DNA of 64,000 bases from Bimuria novae-zelandiae CBS 107.79 (lineage: Eukaryota > Ascomycota > Dothideomycetes > Pleosporales > Didymosphaeriaceae), in NCBI GenBank assembly GCA_010015655.1, contig ML976665.1, positions 595,736 to 659,735 of the forward strand, given 5' to 3'. Numbering within the stretch: the stretch's first letter is position 1; every line of letters begins with the position of its first letter. The position numbers and the translations under genes are program-made. A model generated the notes under the pieces. It had not been told where the DNA came from. It saw only the letters and a list, made by a program, of their open reading frames with translations, and did not search any database. Shown in pieces: positions 35,469 through 46,793 of the stretch.

Positions 35469-35714
35469 TGTGACGGTTATGAGGAGACGCGGATCATGTG
35501 TGCCACGTGGTGGTGGTCTAGTGCTACTTCCTCTTCATATTAAGCACCTCGTACCTCAACAGTATCGTAAATACGTTATGTAAACAAACCCTAGTTACGG
35601 CTATACAAAAAGTAGCTATAATAGCAGAATAATAGAATAGATATAAATAATACACTTTTTATCTTAATTAAGCTACTATATATAATCTTTTGCTTCACTG
35701 CATACACCGCAATA
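35469..35714 (+). repeat. Left LTR of the outer Copia element
   Basis: 246 bp, beginning TGTGACGGTTATGAGGAGA. Its first ~100 bp are unmutated, whereas the remainder (from about 35570) has many C-to-T and G-to-A differences from the right LTR. It interrupts the host gene frame. Confidence 0.85.
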
Positions 35715-38700
35715 GTTATAAGCCTAAATTATAACTAAGCTTACGACAAATTATAAAAAAAAATCGCACGACTAAAGCTTACATGCTTATAATAATTAAT
35801 TAGCACCTATAACCTATATGAAACTACTAATACCCTATATAATAACTACTAAGTTAGATCTTATAGTTACCTAAGTAACTATCGTCCTTAATTAAGCTAA
35901 TAATTAGTATAAATAGCTATTTATTTAAAAGGATACTGTCTAAGAGAATAGCCTTTAGTAGTACGTAAATCTTACTATAATAGTAGTAGATTTACCTACG
36001 TTAATAGCACTAATTAAACCGCAACTTATAAATTATAATAAAAAAGCTATATTAATAGCTTACTTTACTGTTACTTAGTAGACGCTATACTAGTAGGAAT
36101 ATAAGTAATAAAAGTATAAGGACCTTAAGTTTAAGTATTAAAAAAAAGCTCTAATAAAATCTAACTTAGAAATTAGTAAAATAACTACTTGTCACGATGC
36201 TTATATATACTATCCTATGCCTTATAACGATAGCTATCGTTACTCGTTCGTTTTGGGGATGCATGGCGGCGTGGTATAGGGCGACGTACATTACAAAAAT
36301 ACTAATACAAATTAATATATTAAAACTTACTTATATTACTTATATCTAAAAATTTATTACTAATTTTATTAGCCTAGCATGTTGCCGCAAGATTAATATA
36401 TATTTTAATTTAGGCTAAAACCTACTCTATAGAAGTAAGCTAAAAACGATACTTACATATTTAAAATATAATAAAGGTTATTAGCTAGTAGATGCTAATA
36501 TATCCTGCCGTCTAAAGCCTTAGTCTATATTATCTTTCGGAACCACCTATAGACCTTCGAAGGCTCCGCGCCCAGACCAGATTGTCAACGCAAGAATAGC
36601 TTATTAGATATAAGGCCACCTAGGTAAGAAGGTTGTGGAACACCTAATAGCGAACGTTAACGGAATTGTTATTAAAGGCGACACTAATAATTTCTGTGTG
36701 ATCTATATAGAGTTAAAATTAATAAAATAGATATTTTAGAGATAATAAGAGAATTAAGTAAAGAAGCCTTTTTATTAAATTACAATTAATATAATTTAAT
36801 TAGTACTATAAGGAGAAGCCTACTTAAATAATAATTAATAGGCTAATTGCTTAGTTAACAAATACTTAAAGTAGTATAAAGTTTTTACTTTCCTAAATTA
36901 ATTAAAGCCTTTCTTAAAAAAAATATTATTTAGAATATACGTTAAATACAGCGCGATTTTTTAAGACATAATAGCTATTAAGACTAATAATAATTAAGAA
37001 TTTAGTATATTACTAGATATACTTAAGGACCTTTGCAAGGACCTTAGCATTTAATATAAACTATAAGTAAAGTATGTAAAGGAGCAGAATAGACTAGTAG
37101 AATAAGCAGGATTATTTCTTATTATTTAAATAAGAGCTATAAGGATTTAGGTAGGACTACTAAAGTCTTTAACTTATAAGCTAATTTAAATAGTAGTATA
37201 TGTGCTAAATTAGACCCCTGGAGAAGTATTATAATAGAAGACACTATACAAGATTATTTAAGGGGTAAAGCTAAAGGTTAAATATATATATTTAATAAGC
37301 TATTAAGCATATATATTAAATTAATTACTAAAGCGTATAGACAAGCTTAACTTAAGAGCGTTAATGAGTCACCTAGTTAGCTATAACTCTACTAACATTT
37401 TTAGGATCTGGCTACCTACGAAGGACCAGGTTATACGCACCTAAGACGTGGTATTTAATACTATAAAGTTTTATTAGGGACTTTAAGGCCACGCATAAGA
37501 ATTACTTATTAATAAAGCTATTAACTAAATAAGCTAAGTTAATTAAAATAATTTAGTAAAAGCTTATTAACTCTAAAATACTTAGCGTTAGGTCTATTAG
37601 ATTAACAAGAGCTCTTAGCTACTTAGCGTAAAGGCTATATACTAAATTAATATCAAAATAACGCTCTTAAGCATTAAAACTTTAATTTTAGTATAAAAAA
37701 TATTATTAAAGGCCTATAACGCACAGGACAAAACGATAATCTTTAAGGATTAAAAAGATAGTACTTTTACGCTATCTTATATAAAGAATTAGTTAGTAAC
37801 TACTTTAAGGCTTTCTTAACTACCTTAAAAGCTAAGCTAATAATAAAAATATAATATACCTAGGTTCTAAAAGCTTTATAATTCTATTAAGAGCTAGATT
37901 ATTATTAATTTAAATAGTAGTTTTAATAGGCTATATTAAAAAAGTATTATAAAGTTTAGGGTAAAAGCTACTTTACTAAGATAATATAAATAGTAAAGAC
38001 TCCTAACCGAAAAGTGCTACCCCTAATATAAGTATTTATATATAAGTTTAATAAAGATAGCTACCTTTATTAATTTAAGTTATATTTATCTACATTAATA
38101 CTATTATTATAGCTTTTTACATATTAAACAGGCATCTGCACTAAGAGTTTAAAAAGAAGTTTAATAAGTTTTATAGCCTAAAATACTTTAAAGAACTTGA
38201 GTAGTTCTTAGGTATACGCGTTATTCGAGATACTAATATATATATAATTTACTTAGTATAGGACGCCTATATTAATATGGTTATTACTAAGTATAATATT
38301 ATTTCTACTCGACGCCCTGTCGAGGTACCTATGCTAGTAAACTCCCTAGAATAATCTCTAAAAGAACTAAATAAAGCTTATGGGCTATTTCGACTATTTA
38401 ATATAGTATACCTAAACTAATTTAGCTTGAGCTTACGTAATTTACGCCTTATGTTTAACTAATCCTAGTTAAGCACATGTTAAATCTATTTAAAAAGTGT
38501 AGCATTATATTCTTAATTAAAGTATTAAGCCTTATAGGCACACACTATAGAGAAAGGAGATATTTAAAAGTATTTTATAATACTATAAGACTATCGCGAT
38601 TTAATCTTCTTTAAGGTATTTAATACTACTTTTACTAATAATATTAAGATGCGTCGAAGCTCTTAAAAATACTTATTCTAGTTATTTAGTATAACTATTA

Positions 38701-38869
38701 ACTAAAAGTTAATATTTTAATATATAGTTATAAAATTAATAATTAAGGCTAAGCTACTTGCTTTATCTCTTACTAGCTTAAAAATAGAATTGTAGTACTA
38801 TTTATATAAATGACTATTTTTAAAGCTTAATTAAATGCCTATTATCTAGTATAATAACTAATAAACAAT

Positions 38870-39092
38870 TATTAGATTGAAGGGTAATCTTGATAAGATA
38901 GAATAATTGTTAATTAATCTAAGGTTATTATCTCTTGTCTAAGTATCTAAGAGGTGAGACGCCTCTATATCCCTTGCTTTATTATAGAATGTAAGGGTGG
39001 AAGCTACCTTAGGTAAGGGCATAATGCGTCTCTAGTAAGGGTATAGGTGCCCTAGCTATCTTGCTAAAATAAAGAGACTATATAATTGGATA
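38870..39092 (-). repeat. Left (3') LTR of the nested Copia element
   Basis: 223 bp, direct repeat of 44668-44890. It is more AT-rich throughout than its partner: changes are G-to-A and C-to-T. Confidence 0.88.
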
Positions 39093-40083
39093 CACCCCCT
39101 TAGCTTAGGCTTATCCTTAAGCTAGAAACTATTTATTAGTAATCTAACACTATTATCCTTTATAGTTTAATTTTAAAAGCTTCTATCCTCTGCTCTAGCT
39201 TAAGCAGGTTAACCTCTTTATTTATAATTTTATCCTTAATCTCTATAAGTCTTAATTTATCTAGAAACTTGCTCTACTTATTAGCTAGTAAGGCCTTTAT
39301 AAGCCTATTTATAACTATATCCTCTAAGCATTAATAGTCTATCTTAATTATTCTTAATGCGACCTTTTGTCTTAGCTAATAATTATAGATATCTATATAG
39401 TAGAGCTTAGTCTGTAGTATAGCGATCTCTTTAGTAACAAGTTAGATTATTTACTAATTATTATAATTAATTATAATAAGGAAATTATTAAGGTTAATTT
39501 TTAGCTCCTTTAGTAATTATAAGGTAAATAAAGCCTCCTTAGTAACCTATAAAAGAGCTAGCAATTTAGCCTTTATAGTTAATATAATAACTATATCTTG
39601 CTTATTTGCTTTCTAGGTAATTAGCCTACTAAATAGCTTAATAATATATCCTTGCGAGCTCTTGCGGTCGAGCGTATTATTAGTAAAAAATACGTTACTT
39701 ACTACTTCTAAAGTATCTACGCCCCTAAGCTAAAGACCTAGTAATCTAGTATTAGTAAGATAGAGGAGAACTTAGTTAATAGCTACTTAGTACTCTTTAC
39801 TTAGGTTTATTAAGAATTATAATAGTTAAGAACTTACGAAGACGATATTTAGTTACGTAGTTATTATAGTATAGAGAATTAATCTTATTTTTTACTAATA
39901 TTAATTAACTTTAGCCTTGCTAGCGAGTCTAGTTTAAAGAAATAGTTTAACTACTACTATAAGTATTTCGTGCTATATCTTATATTTCTTAATAAGGCGC
40001 GAGATTTTGTTAATATATAAAGCCTATAAAAGCTAGATCTTTCTATTTAGACGGTCTCTAATGATTTCGACCCCTAGAAACCA

Positions 40084-40456
40084 CTATAGTTTATTACTAC
40101 TAGTAAGTGTAAATTTAGTACTTATCTTTACTAGAATAGCTTTAGTAGCTTCCTTTTGTAACTTGTTGTACGCAATAATAAGGTTATCTATATAAAAGAA
40201 GATAATAATAATATCCTTAATAAGACAGCATGGCTCGTGGGGCACTGTTTGGAAACCCATATCACGGAGCGTTGATGTAAACTCTCTCTGCCAGAGCAGT
40301 GGAGATATGCGCAGTCCGTAGAGTGCTTTGTGTAGTTGGAGGACTGTGCCTGCTCGCGAGTAACCGCGGGGCATCCTCATGTAGATTTCTCTGTCCAGCT
40401 TTGCGTGGACAAAAGCATTGGTAACGTCGTGTTAGATAAGCTCTAGGTTGAACCAA
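40084..40456 (-). pseudogene. Copia reverse transcriptase fragment
   Basis: A less mutated patch reads on the minus strand as the Copia RT palm region: V-L-Q-L-H-K-A-L-Y-G-L-R, then P-L-L-W-Q-R-E-F, a C-C-L-I segment and F-F-Y-I-D-N where active enzymes have Y-V-D-D. The Asp-to-Asn change of the second catalytic aspartate (GAC/GAT to AAT) fits RIP. Sequence just upstream (40381-40456) continues the homology in a second, shifted frame. It is non-functional and belongs to the nested element. Confidence 0.8.
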
Positions 40457-41787
40457 GCTACAATTGCTATAAGCATACGAAATAATTGTCCTACTAGCGT
40501 TACTACATAGGTATCTTATAAGGTAAGGTGCTACTATTAATTGCCTCGCACTACTAACCTTGCCTTACACTTCTATAATTAATAGTACTTATTAAACTTA
40601 TAGGTATATACTTATATATAATTAAGAATTTAATAATCTACTACTTTTACTAGAGCGATAGTAACTTTACTTTAGGACTTTATTTCCTTATAGCTTTAAA
40701 GATAAGATCGCTTAGCCTCCTTTTATATATTATAGAGAGGGTAATCCTTAAGCTTTCTTTAGTATATAAGTGCCTTTAGTAGCACGCTCTAATATAGCTT
40801 CTTACCTGCTATAATTATTTGTTAAAGTTACGCCTTATTAAGAGCCTTACTATTATATTTACCGCTACTACTAGCTTTAGTGCCTGCTATAAAGGCTGTA
40901 GCCTACAGGCTTATTTATAATTGCCTTGTTTGCACTACTAGGGATAGGAGCTAATTATCTCCTACTATTAATTATGCAAGGAGTGTGACTAGTAGTAGCG
41001 TTAATAAAAGTATTAAGTAATTATAGTTAGCTTTTTAGTCTTACTTATATTTTAGGGCTTCTTTAACTTTTCTTTTTAGCGTCTTAGTAATTATCTTATC
41101 TTTATAGAAGGACTCCGTGACTTAATTCTATTAAAATAAGGGAGGTAGTTTTATTAATTATACTTAAGCTACTATATCTTTTAGTATATTATATATAAGG
41201 TTGTCTATTAGGTCTTTTATTTTACCTAAAAATACTATATTTTTATTAAAAATAATATTATAAGTGCTTATTATCTTCGCAAGGGATAGAATCTAGATCC
41301 TTTAGATATTAGTTAATTAGTAACTAATAAGGTATTTAATCTAGGCTTTTAGATCTACCCTTTATAGTTTACTCTTACTACGTTTTATATCGTCTGTTAT
41401 TGCAAATGCTTTATAGCTATATACCTTTAAGTAAGCTTAATTAGGCTTCTTTAGTTAAGTAATAACGCTATTTTAAAAGGCTACTATTATAAAGAATACT
41501 TTATATAGTAATTATTATTAATTAGCGTAGTTTAGCGTTTAGTTATAGAGGCATATAGCTACTTAAATAATTTTAGTCTATATTTACTAAAGTAAATTTA
41601 AATTAAGATGTATTACGTAAGCTTTTTTTAATTACACCCCCTAAGCGTTTAGCTCTTTTATTTTATACTTAAGTATTAGGTGCTAAGGGCTTAATCTTAA
41701 TACCCTGCGCTAAGCACTACTTCTTAATATTTACTTTAATAAAAAAGATCTTATTATTAGATTTAATAACCTTTACCGTAACGTTAA

Positions 41788-41987
41788 TGTTGGTAGGCCT
41801 TTGTACGATCGTACGGGTGATAACAGTAACGAATGTCTTGTATATTGCTATTGGTATATTCTATCTATGAACGTGGGTGCTACGAAGGTATACATGGGCT
41901 CGGTGCGAGTCGGACCGAAGTAGGATCGAGGCGGTACGTTGGGCAGCATCAAGCAGCCTCAGGCGATGGGATATGTGTATACCGACA
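41788..41987 (+). mobile_element. Solo LTR inside the nested element, TSD GTTAA
   Basis: A 200-bp GC-normal island, beginning TGTTGGTAGGCC and ending ACCGACA, within strongly RIP-mutated DNA. It is flanked by exact GTTAA pentamers (41783-41787 and 41988-41992). The TG...CA ends plus the 5-bp duplication identify it as a solo LTR (orientation assumed). It lacks RIP damage, so it arrived after the surrounding mutation or is single-copy here. Confidence 0.75.
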
Positions 41988-42212
41988 GTTAAATTATATT
42001 TTTATAAATTATATAAAAGTGCTTAGTAGTTTAATAATTAAGCGTGCTAGTTAATTATCTTTAAAGTAAAAGTTCTATATAAAGCTAGAAAATTAATTAG
42101 TAATTAGTATTTAGCTCTTCTCTCCTATTAAGCTATTTACTTTATAGTTGTAAAAATTAATTATAACTTATTTGCTAGGGCCTTTAGTTAGCTCCCTAGC
42201 TTGCTAGCGTAT

Positions 42213-42670
42213 TGTTAGGATCTGAACATGTATGGAACGCGGAGGACCAACGGGCCTTAGTAGAAGTGACACTCGGCGGGGTCGCGTAACCGAGGTCACG
42301 TGATGTACCATCCAGCCAAGACATACCATCCTGCCAAGATTGTGGAAGGTGCACCATCCACGGACGGCGCGACCATCTATCGGAATCTAGGGACGGTAGA
42401 AAGAGAGATGGACGGTAAGGTTTACCCCTCTTATATATAAACCTACACGAATACCCTTAAGGCATTCGTGTTTAACCTGTTTATTAATCTATTATTTAGA
42501 TCTAAATAAGCAACCTTATTAATTTAATTATGCCGTACACACCTTTAATACTAACGCCCTCAGTAACAGGCGCAAGCTATTACTACAACCCTTTCCCGTC
42601 CTACCAGTACTCCTGCCCGAGAACCAACCTTAGCCCCTTAGAGAATAGCTACCTCTTTGGGATCTTAACA
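42213..42670 (+). mobile_element. Solo LTR inside the nested element, TSD CGTAT
   Basis: A 458-bp segment starting TGTTAGGATC and ending GATCTTAACA (near-perfect terminal inverted motif), flanked by exact CGTAT pentamers (42208-42212 and 42671-42675). A TATATAAA box near 42450 supports plus orientation as an LTR promoter. The first ~220 bp are unmutated, while the rest is moderately AT-rich. Confidence 0.75.
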
Positions 42671-44667
42671 CGTATTTACTATTTTAGTTTTACTTTTCTA
42701 TAGGTGTTATACTTAATAGTAAAGAGGCCTTTAATTCTTACCCCTTTAGATTACTGCACGAGGTGTTTAAGAGCCTAAGGGCCTAAATAGCTTAATTATT
42801 AGTGCTAGGTTAATACGTCTACCTTTTATAGTCTTTATTTAGTACGTATGTTAGTCTTGTAGGTAACATGCGTAGCTTTAGTATAAGTACTACCTACTAG
42901 CCTTATCCTGTATTCTAACACCTACTATTTATGCATCTCTTAAAGTTCTACTAGTATAGTATTATCTCTTTTCTTAAGAGTTATTAAATCTTTTTATATA
43001 TCCTACTAAAGGCATTGCCTTCGGAGTAATTAGAACAACACTAAATTATAGAGTAGATCTAAGTAATAGGCGATATTATTTAGCCTAATTATTTAGTTAC
43101 CTCTTATGCTTTATAGTCTAAAATAGACGCTTTTATATCCTTTTATTTATACTTATGCGTTACCTGCCCATATAAAGTCTCCTAATAACAGTGGCCTAAG
43201 AGAAACAAAGCAATTAATATTATTAAAGATATAGTAAGTAGTGCCTAAATTAAGTATAGCTAAGTATCGCAAAAGATACGTATTTAGGTTAGTATAGAAG
43301 AATATAGCATTAAAGCTTACTAGGATTTTAGTAATCTAGCGTTTATCTAGTTACTTATTATTAGCCTTAATAATTTAAGTTATAGTAAAAGTATGTAATT
43401 ATTTTAATCTAGGGTTTTATAATCTAGCCCTAAAATCTTATAATCTAGATCTTTAACTACCTTTAGGGTCTCTTAAAGCTCTAAGTTATTTTTTAGCCTA
43501 TATCTTATTAGAGCAGCTATTCTAGGTTTTAGCCTAAACTAATTTAGCTACTTATTTAGGAAAGCGTAGAAGTAGTTTTATAATATATAGCGTTATTTAT
43601 AAGCAGAGTACTTAAGGCTACTAGCTATTACTAGCTTATTATTTATAATCGCGGACCGCTTAGCTCTAGTACGTTAACTATTTTTTTATTATTTATAATT
43701 CTAAAGTTTTTCTTAACTTTTAAATAATACTACATTATCTATAAGAGAGGCGTCCCTGTCTATAGCCTAAATAGATTCACTACCGTTAGCAAGAGATAAA
43801 CTTATAGTAGTAAAAGCGCCCTTTTATTTACCTTTAATTAGGTGCTATAGGATTATATAGTCTTAGAAGAGTTTTATTATATACTTCTATAAGATAACTA
43901 TATCCTTACTTCTATATTGCTAGAAGGTCGTTACTTATATAGATATAACATAAATAACTGCCTTTATAAAGTCTTCTTTAACTTAGTCTAGCCTTTAAAG
44001 TTTTATAACGCGATTAGTCTTTGCTTCTATAGCTATATAATTATACTTAGATAGCTATATAGCCTATAATTTAGCTATTCTTATTAGTTTAAGAGCCTCT
44101 TATTATCGTGCCCTTACTCGTTAATATTTATCTTAATAGTTAATCCTAACTATAATTATAAGATTATTAATCTATTACTTTAGTGTTACTTTAGAGATGC
44201 AGTAATTGTTCTATAGGTATATAAAAATTATTAATTAAAGAAAAGTAACTACCTTATTAAAGTCTACCTTTTCTTTTTAGTAGGCTCGATTTATAATCTT
44301 ATAGGTCTTAAGCTATCTTTTATAGTAATTAATATTATCCTTATATGCTTTCGCACCCGCTAGTAATAAATATAATAGTAATATTAGTGCACTATTTAGG
44401 TTCGCAGTCGCATAGACAGCGTTTAGCTAGTAGTTACTTATTAATAGAGGCACTAGTATCGCAGGTTTCTACTTTAGTTTATCTATTAGCGCTAGGTTAA
44501 TAATATTCTAGACTTTTAAAAATTAGTATTTTATTTTAAGCTAATTTAGCTATAGCGTATAGTTTGTGTAGTTAGTTAGGATTACTGTAGGATCTTTAAA
44601 AGTTAATAGAGCTATAGTAATTAGCTTAGTTAAAGTAGTAATTAGTTAAGGTAGTGAGACTCTTAAT

Positions 44668-44890
44668 TATTAAATTAAAGGGTAATCTTAATAAGATAGA
44701 ATAATTATTAATTAATCTAAGGTTATTATCTCTTATTTAAGTATTTAAGAGGTAAGACGCCTCTATATCCCTTGCTTTGTTATGGAATGCAAGGGTGGAG
44801 GCCGCCTTAGGCAAGGGCGAAATGCGTCTCCAGTAAGGGTACAGGTGCGCCAGCCACCTTGCCAAAACAAAGGGACCATGTGATCGGACA
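44668..44890 (-). repeat. Right (5') LTR of the nested Copia element
   Basis: 223 bp; on the minus strand it begins TGTCCGATCACATGGTCC. Its right ~110 bp are free of RIP-type changes, unlike its partner at 38870-39092. Confidence 0.88.
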
Positions 44891-45184
44891 ACAATAGGTA
44901 TAGTTATAAAAGAGATAAATAAGCTTAGCACTAAGCTTAAATATATTAGTATTTACTAAAACTAGATCTGCTAGGAGGTTAAAGAGAATTATCTCTATAT
45001 ATACTAAAGGTTTATAAACTAGATGCTTACTAATAGTATAATATAGATCTTTTCTTAATAAAAGTATATTAAATTTATATAGTAACTATACTTTATAGAT
45101 ATTTATTTAAAGGTTCGTAAAATAGAGAAGGATACCTAAGAGATATATCCTTACGTTATAGAGTAACTACAAGATAAGGGGGTG

Positions 45185-45427
45185 TGTGATGGTTATAAGG
45201 AGACGCGGATTATATATGCTACGTAGTAGTAGTCTAGTGCTACTTCCTTATCTTATTAAGCACCTCTTACCTCAATAATATTATAAATATGCTATATAAA
45301 TAGACCCTAGTTGCGGCCATACAAAAAGTGGCCACAATAGCAGAACAACAAAACAGACACAACAATACACTTTATCTTGATTGAGCTACTCTACATGATC
45401 TTTTGCTTCACTGCATACACCGCAACA
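45185..45427 (+). repeat. Right LTR of the outer Copia element
   Basis: 243 bp, beginning TGTGATGGTTATAAGG and ending CCGCAACA. Its first half is RIP-mutated and its last ~115 bp are intact, the mirror image of the left LTR. Confidence 0.85.
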
Positions 45428-46793
45428 GAATTAACGTCATGCGTCCACCTGCTCCTTCTGCGCCTCATAACTGTTACATTTTCACTGCGTACTGTCCGCT
45501 CTGCTACCCGCCACAGTATAAGGATGTTTCACTTATCTTTCTTGTTCTTTCATTATCTTCATTCCTTCGAGACTCTCAGGGAGCGTCTCTGCTATGCCTC
45601 AGTATCAGCCAGGCAGACCTGGGATCTATCCGCGGAATCTATGGGATTGTCAGAGAGACTCAAATCGAGCGAGACAAGTAAACAAAAATGTAAGAGAGAA
45701 AGCACCAGCCAGGGAGACCACCATGCTGCAGCCCTAGTGGATCAGCTCCCCGTATCATCGCACCGCAGCTAGAAACGTGCACAAAAGGCACTGGCCCCAT
45801 CTTCCCTACCTCATGCGTCGGCAATGGCGACCGGGTTATTCCAAAGTACCTTTGTACATATCGTCTGGTTTTAGTCGACTTGGCCTTCTTCCACTGCTCA
45901 TGTCAATCGCGCAGTGGAGCAGCGGTGCGGCATCGTTCATCTTGGCAGTGTTGACGTGGGAAGAGATATTGAAGATCTAGACCCATATGCCTAAGAGCCG
46001 GAGCTCAGAGGCGACACAAGCACTGCAATGAGACATATGAGAAGTATGGTGGGACTTACCTGGCTGGAACGCTGTCGCATTGTTGCTGGCTGTGACCAAT
46101 ATTGCGAAGCTCGTCAGCTGGATCAAAAGGCGCAAAGTCAGCTGTGGATGGCGGTTCTTTTCTGAGGGTCAGAGAACTTCCCGAGCATATCTGGTGCGAT
46201 GCTGCTGCAGTAAGGAACTCCAGGGATCCTGGACGTCCCGGCATCTTCATCGTTGTTCGACTATCGATGCCAGCGTCATATCGCCCAGCAGAGCTATTCA
46301 TGAAAGTATGTCTGGACCAACTAACAACGCGAACCACACGGAAAAGTAGCTGCGTATGTAGCCGAGCCGTTGGGGTAGAAGACCTGTCACCACCAACTCT
46401 TTTCCTCTGGCAGGGAATGAGGACGAGCCATAGCATTCTTGGTGCCTGACCGGCTTGATTAAGAGCGCCATGTTACCTGTGGCCTTACTCCACTGGCTCC
46501 TGGTATCGGGGCAAAACTCACCAGTCTCGTGTAGTATTCCCTGCCCCATGTAGCGAGATGATCTGCAACAACGTAACTCACCGGACGACGAGCCGACGGC
46601 GTAGTATTTCCATCTTTCGCAGGCTGTGCTTGCTCTTCACGACACTCATGCTGATGTTTCAGCGGGTCTAACCTGTTCTTGATATAACCTTGCCTTCTTG
46701 TTCGATGCGCGGTTCACGCTCGCTCGTCGGTCATCGCACGTCGGTGATGTGGACGCTGGATCGATCGGTCGGACGTCTCGCTGAGTTCGCAAT
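45428..46793. other. Unassigned sequence right of the Copia element
   Basis: GC content returns to normal. Overlapping short frames exist on both strands but none has a recognisable domain. Possible short introns on the minus strand (GTAAGTCCC at 46059 to TTGCAG at 46023; GTGAGTTACG at 46581) extend the intron-like series described for 46794-50438. Confidence 0.35.

Larger units (their letters stand above)
38870..44890 (-). mobile_element. Nested Ty1/Copia retrotransposon (minus strand), TSD ACAAT
   Basis: A 6021-bp element with two 223-bp LTRs (38870-39092 and 44668-44890), flanked by the exact 5-bp duplication ACAAT (38865-38869 and 44891-44895). The polypurine tract CTAAGGGGGTG (minus strand, about 39093-39103) abuts the left LTR, so the element is transcribed leftward. 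A surviving RT fragment at 40084-40380 lies in the same orientation. The insertion sits at the D-N-x-Q-T-I RNase H motif of the outer element. Most of the body is RIP-mutated and contains two later solo LTRs. Confidence 0.9.
35469..45427 (+). mobile_element. Outer Ty1/Copia retrotransposon, RIP-mutated and split by a nested element
   Basis: Bounded by direct LTRs at 35469-35714 and 45185-45427 that share their whole length. A polypurine tract (AAGGGGGTG, 45176-45184) abuts the right LTR, setting plus orientation. The internal part is 35715-38869 plus 44896-45184, only about 3.4 kb, so it is probably internally deleted relative to the ~4.5 kb usual for Copia. Stop-riddled translation near 38170-38280 recalls the RT segment E-x-F-L-G-I-R-V-I-R-D. 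The region before 38869 retains the D-N-x-Q-T-I-type RNase H motif, which resumes after 44891 and ends in an I-D-I-like tail. Flanking pentamers are GGGTT (left) and GAATT (right), so the target duplication is not exact. Confidence 0.8.

Noticed and set aside
41833..42054. 73-codon plus-strand frame in the nested element
   Set aside because: It falls within the solo LTR 41788-41987 and its RIP-mutated flank; no coding character.
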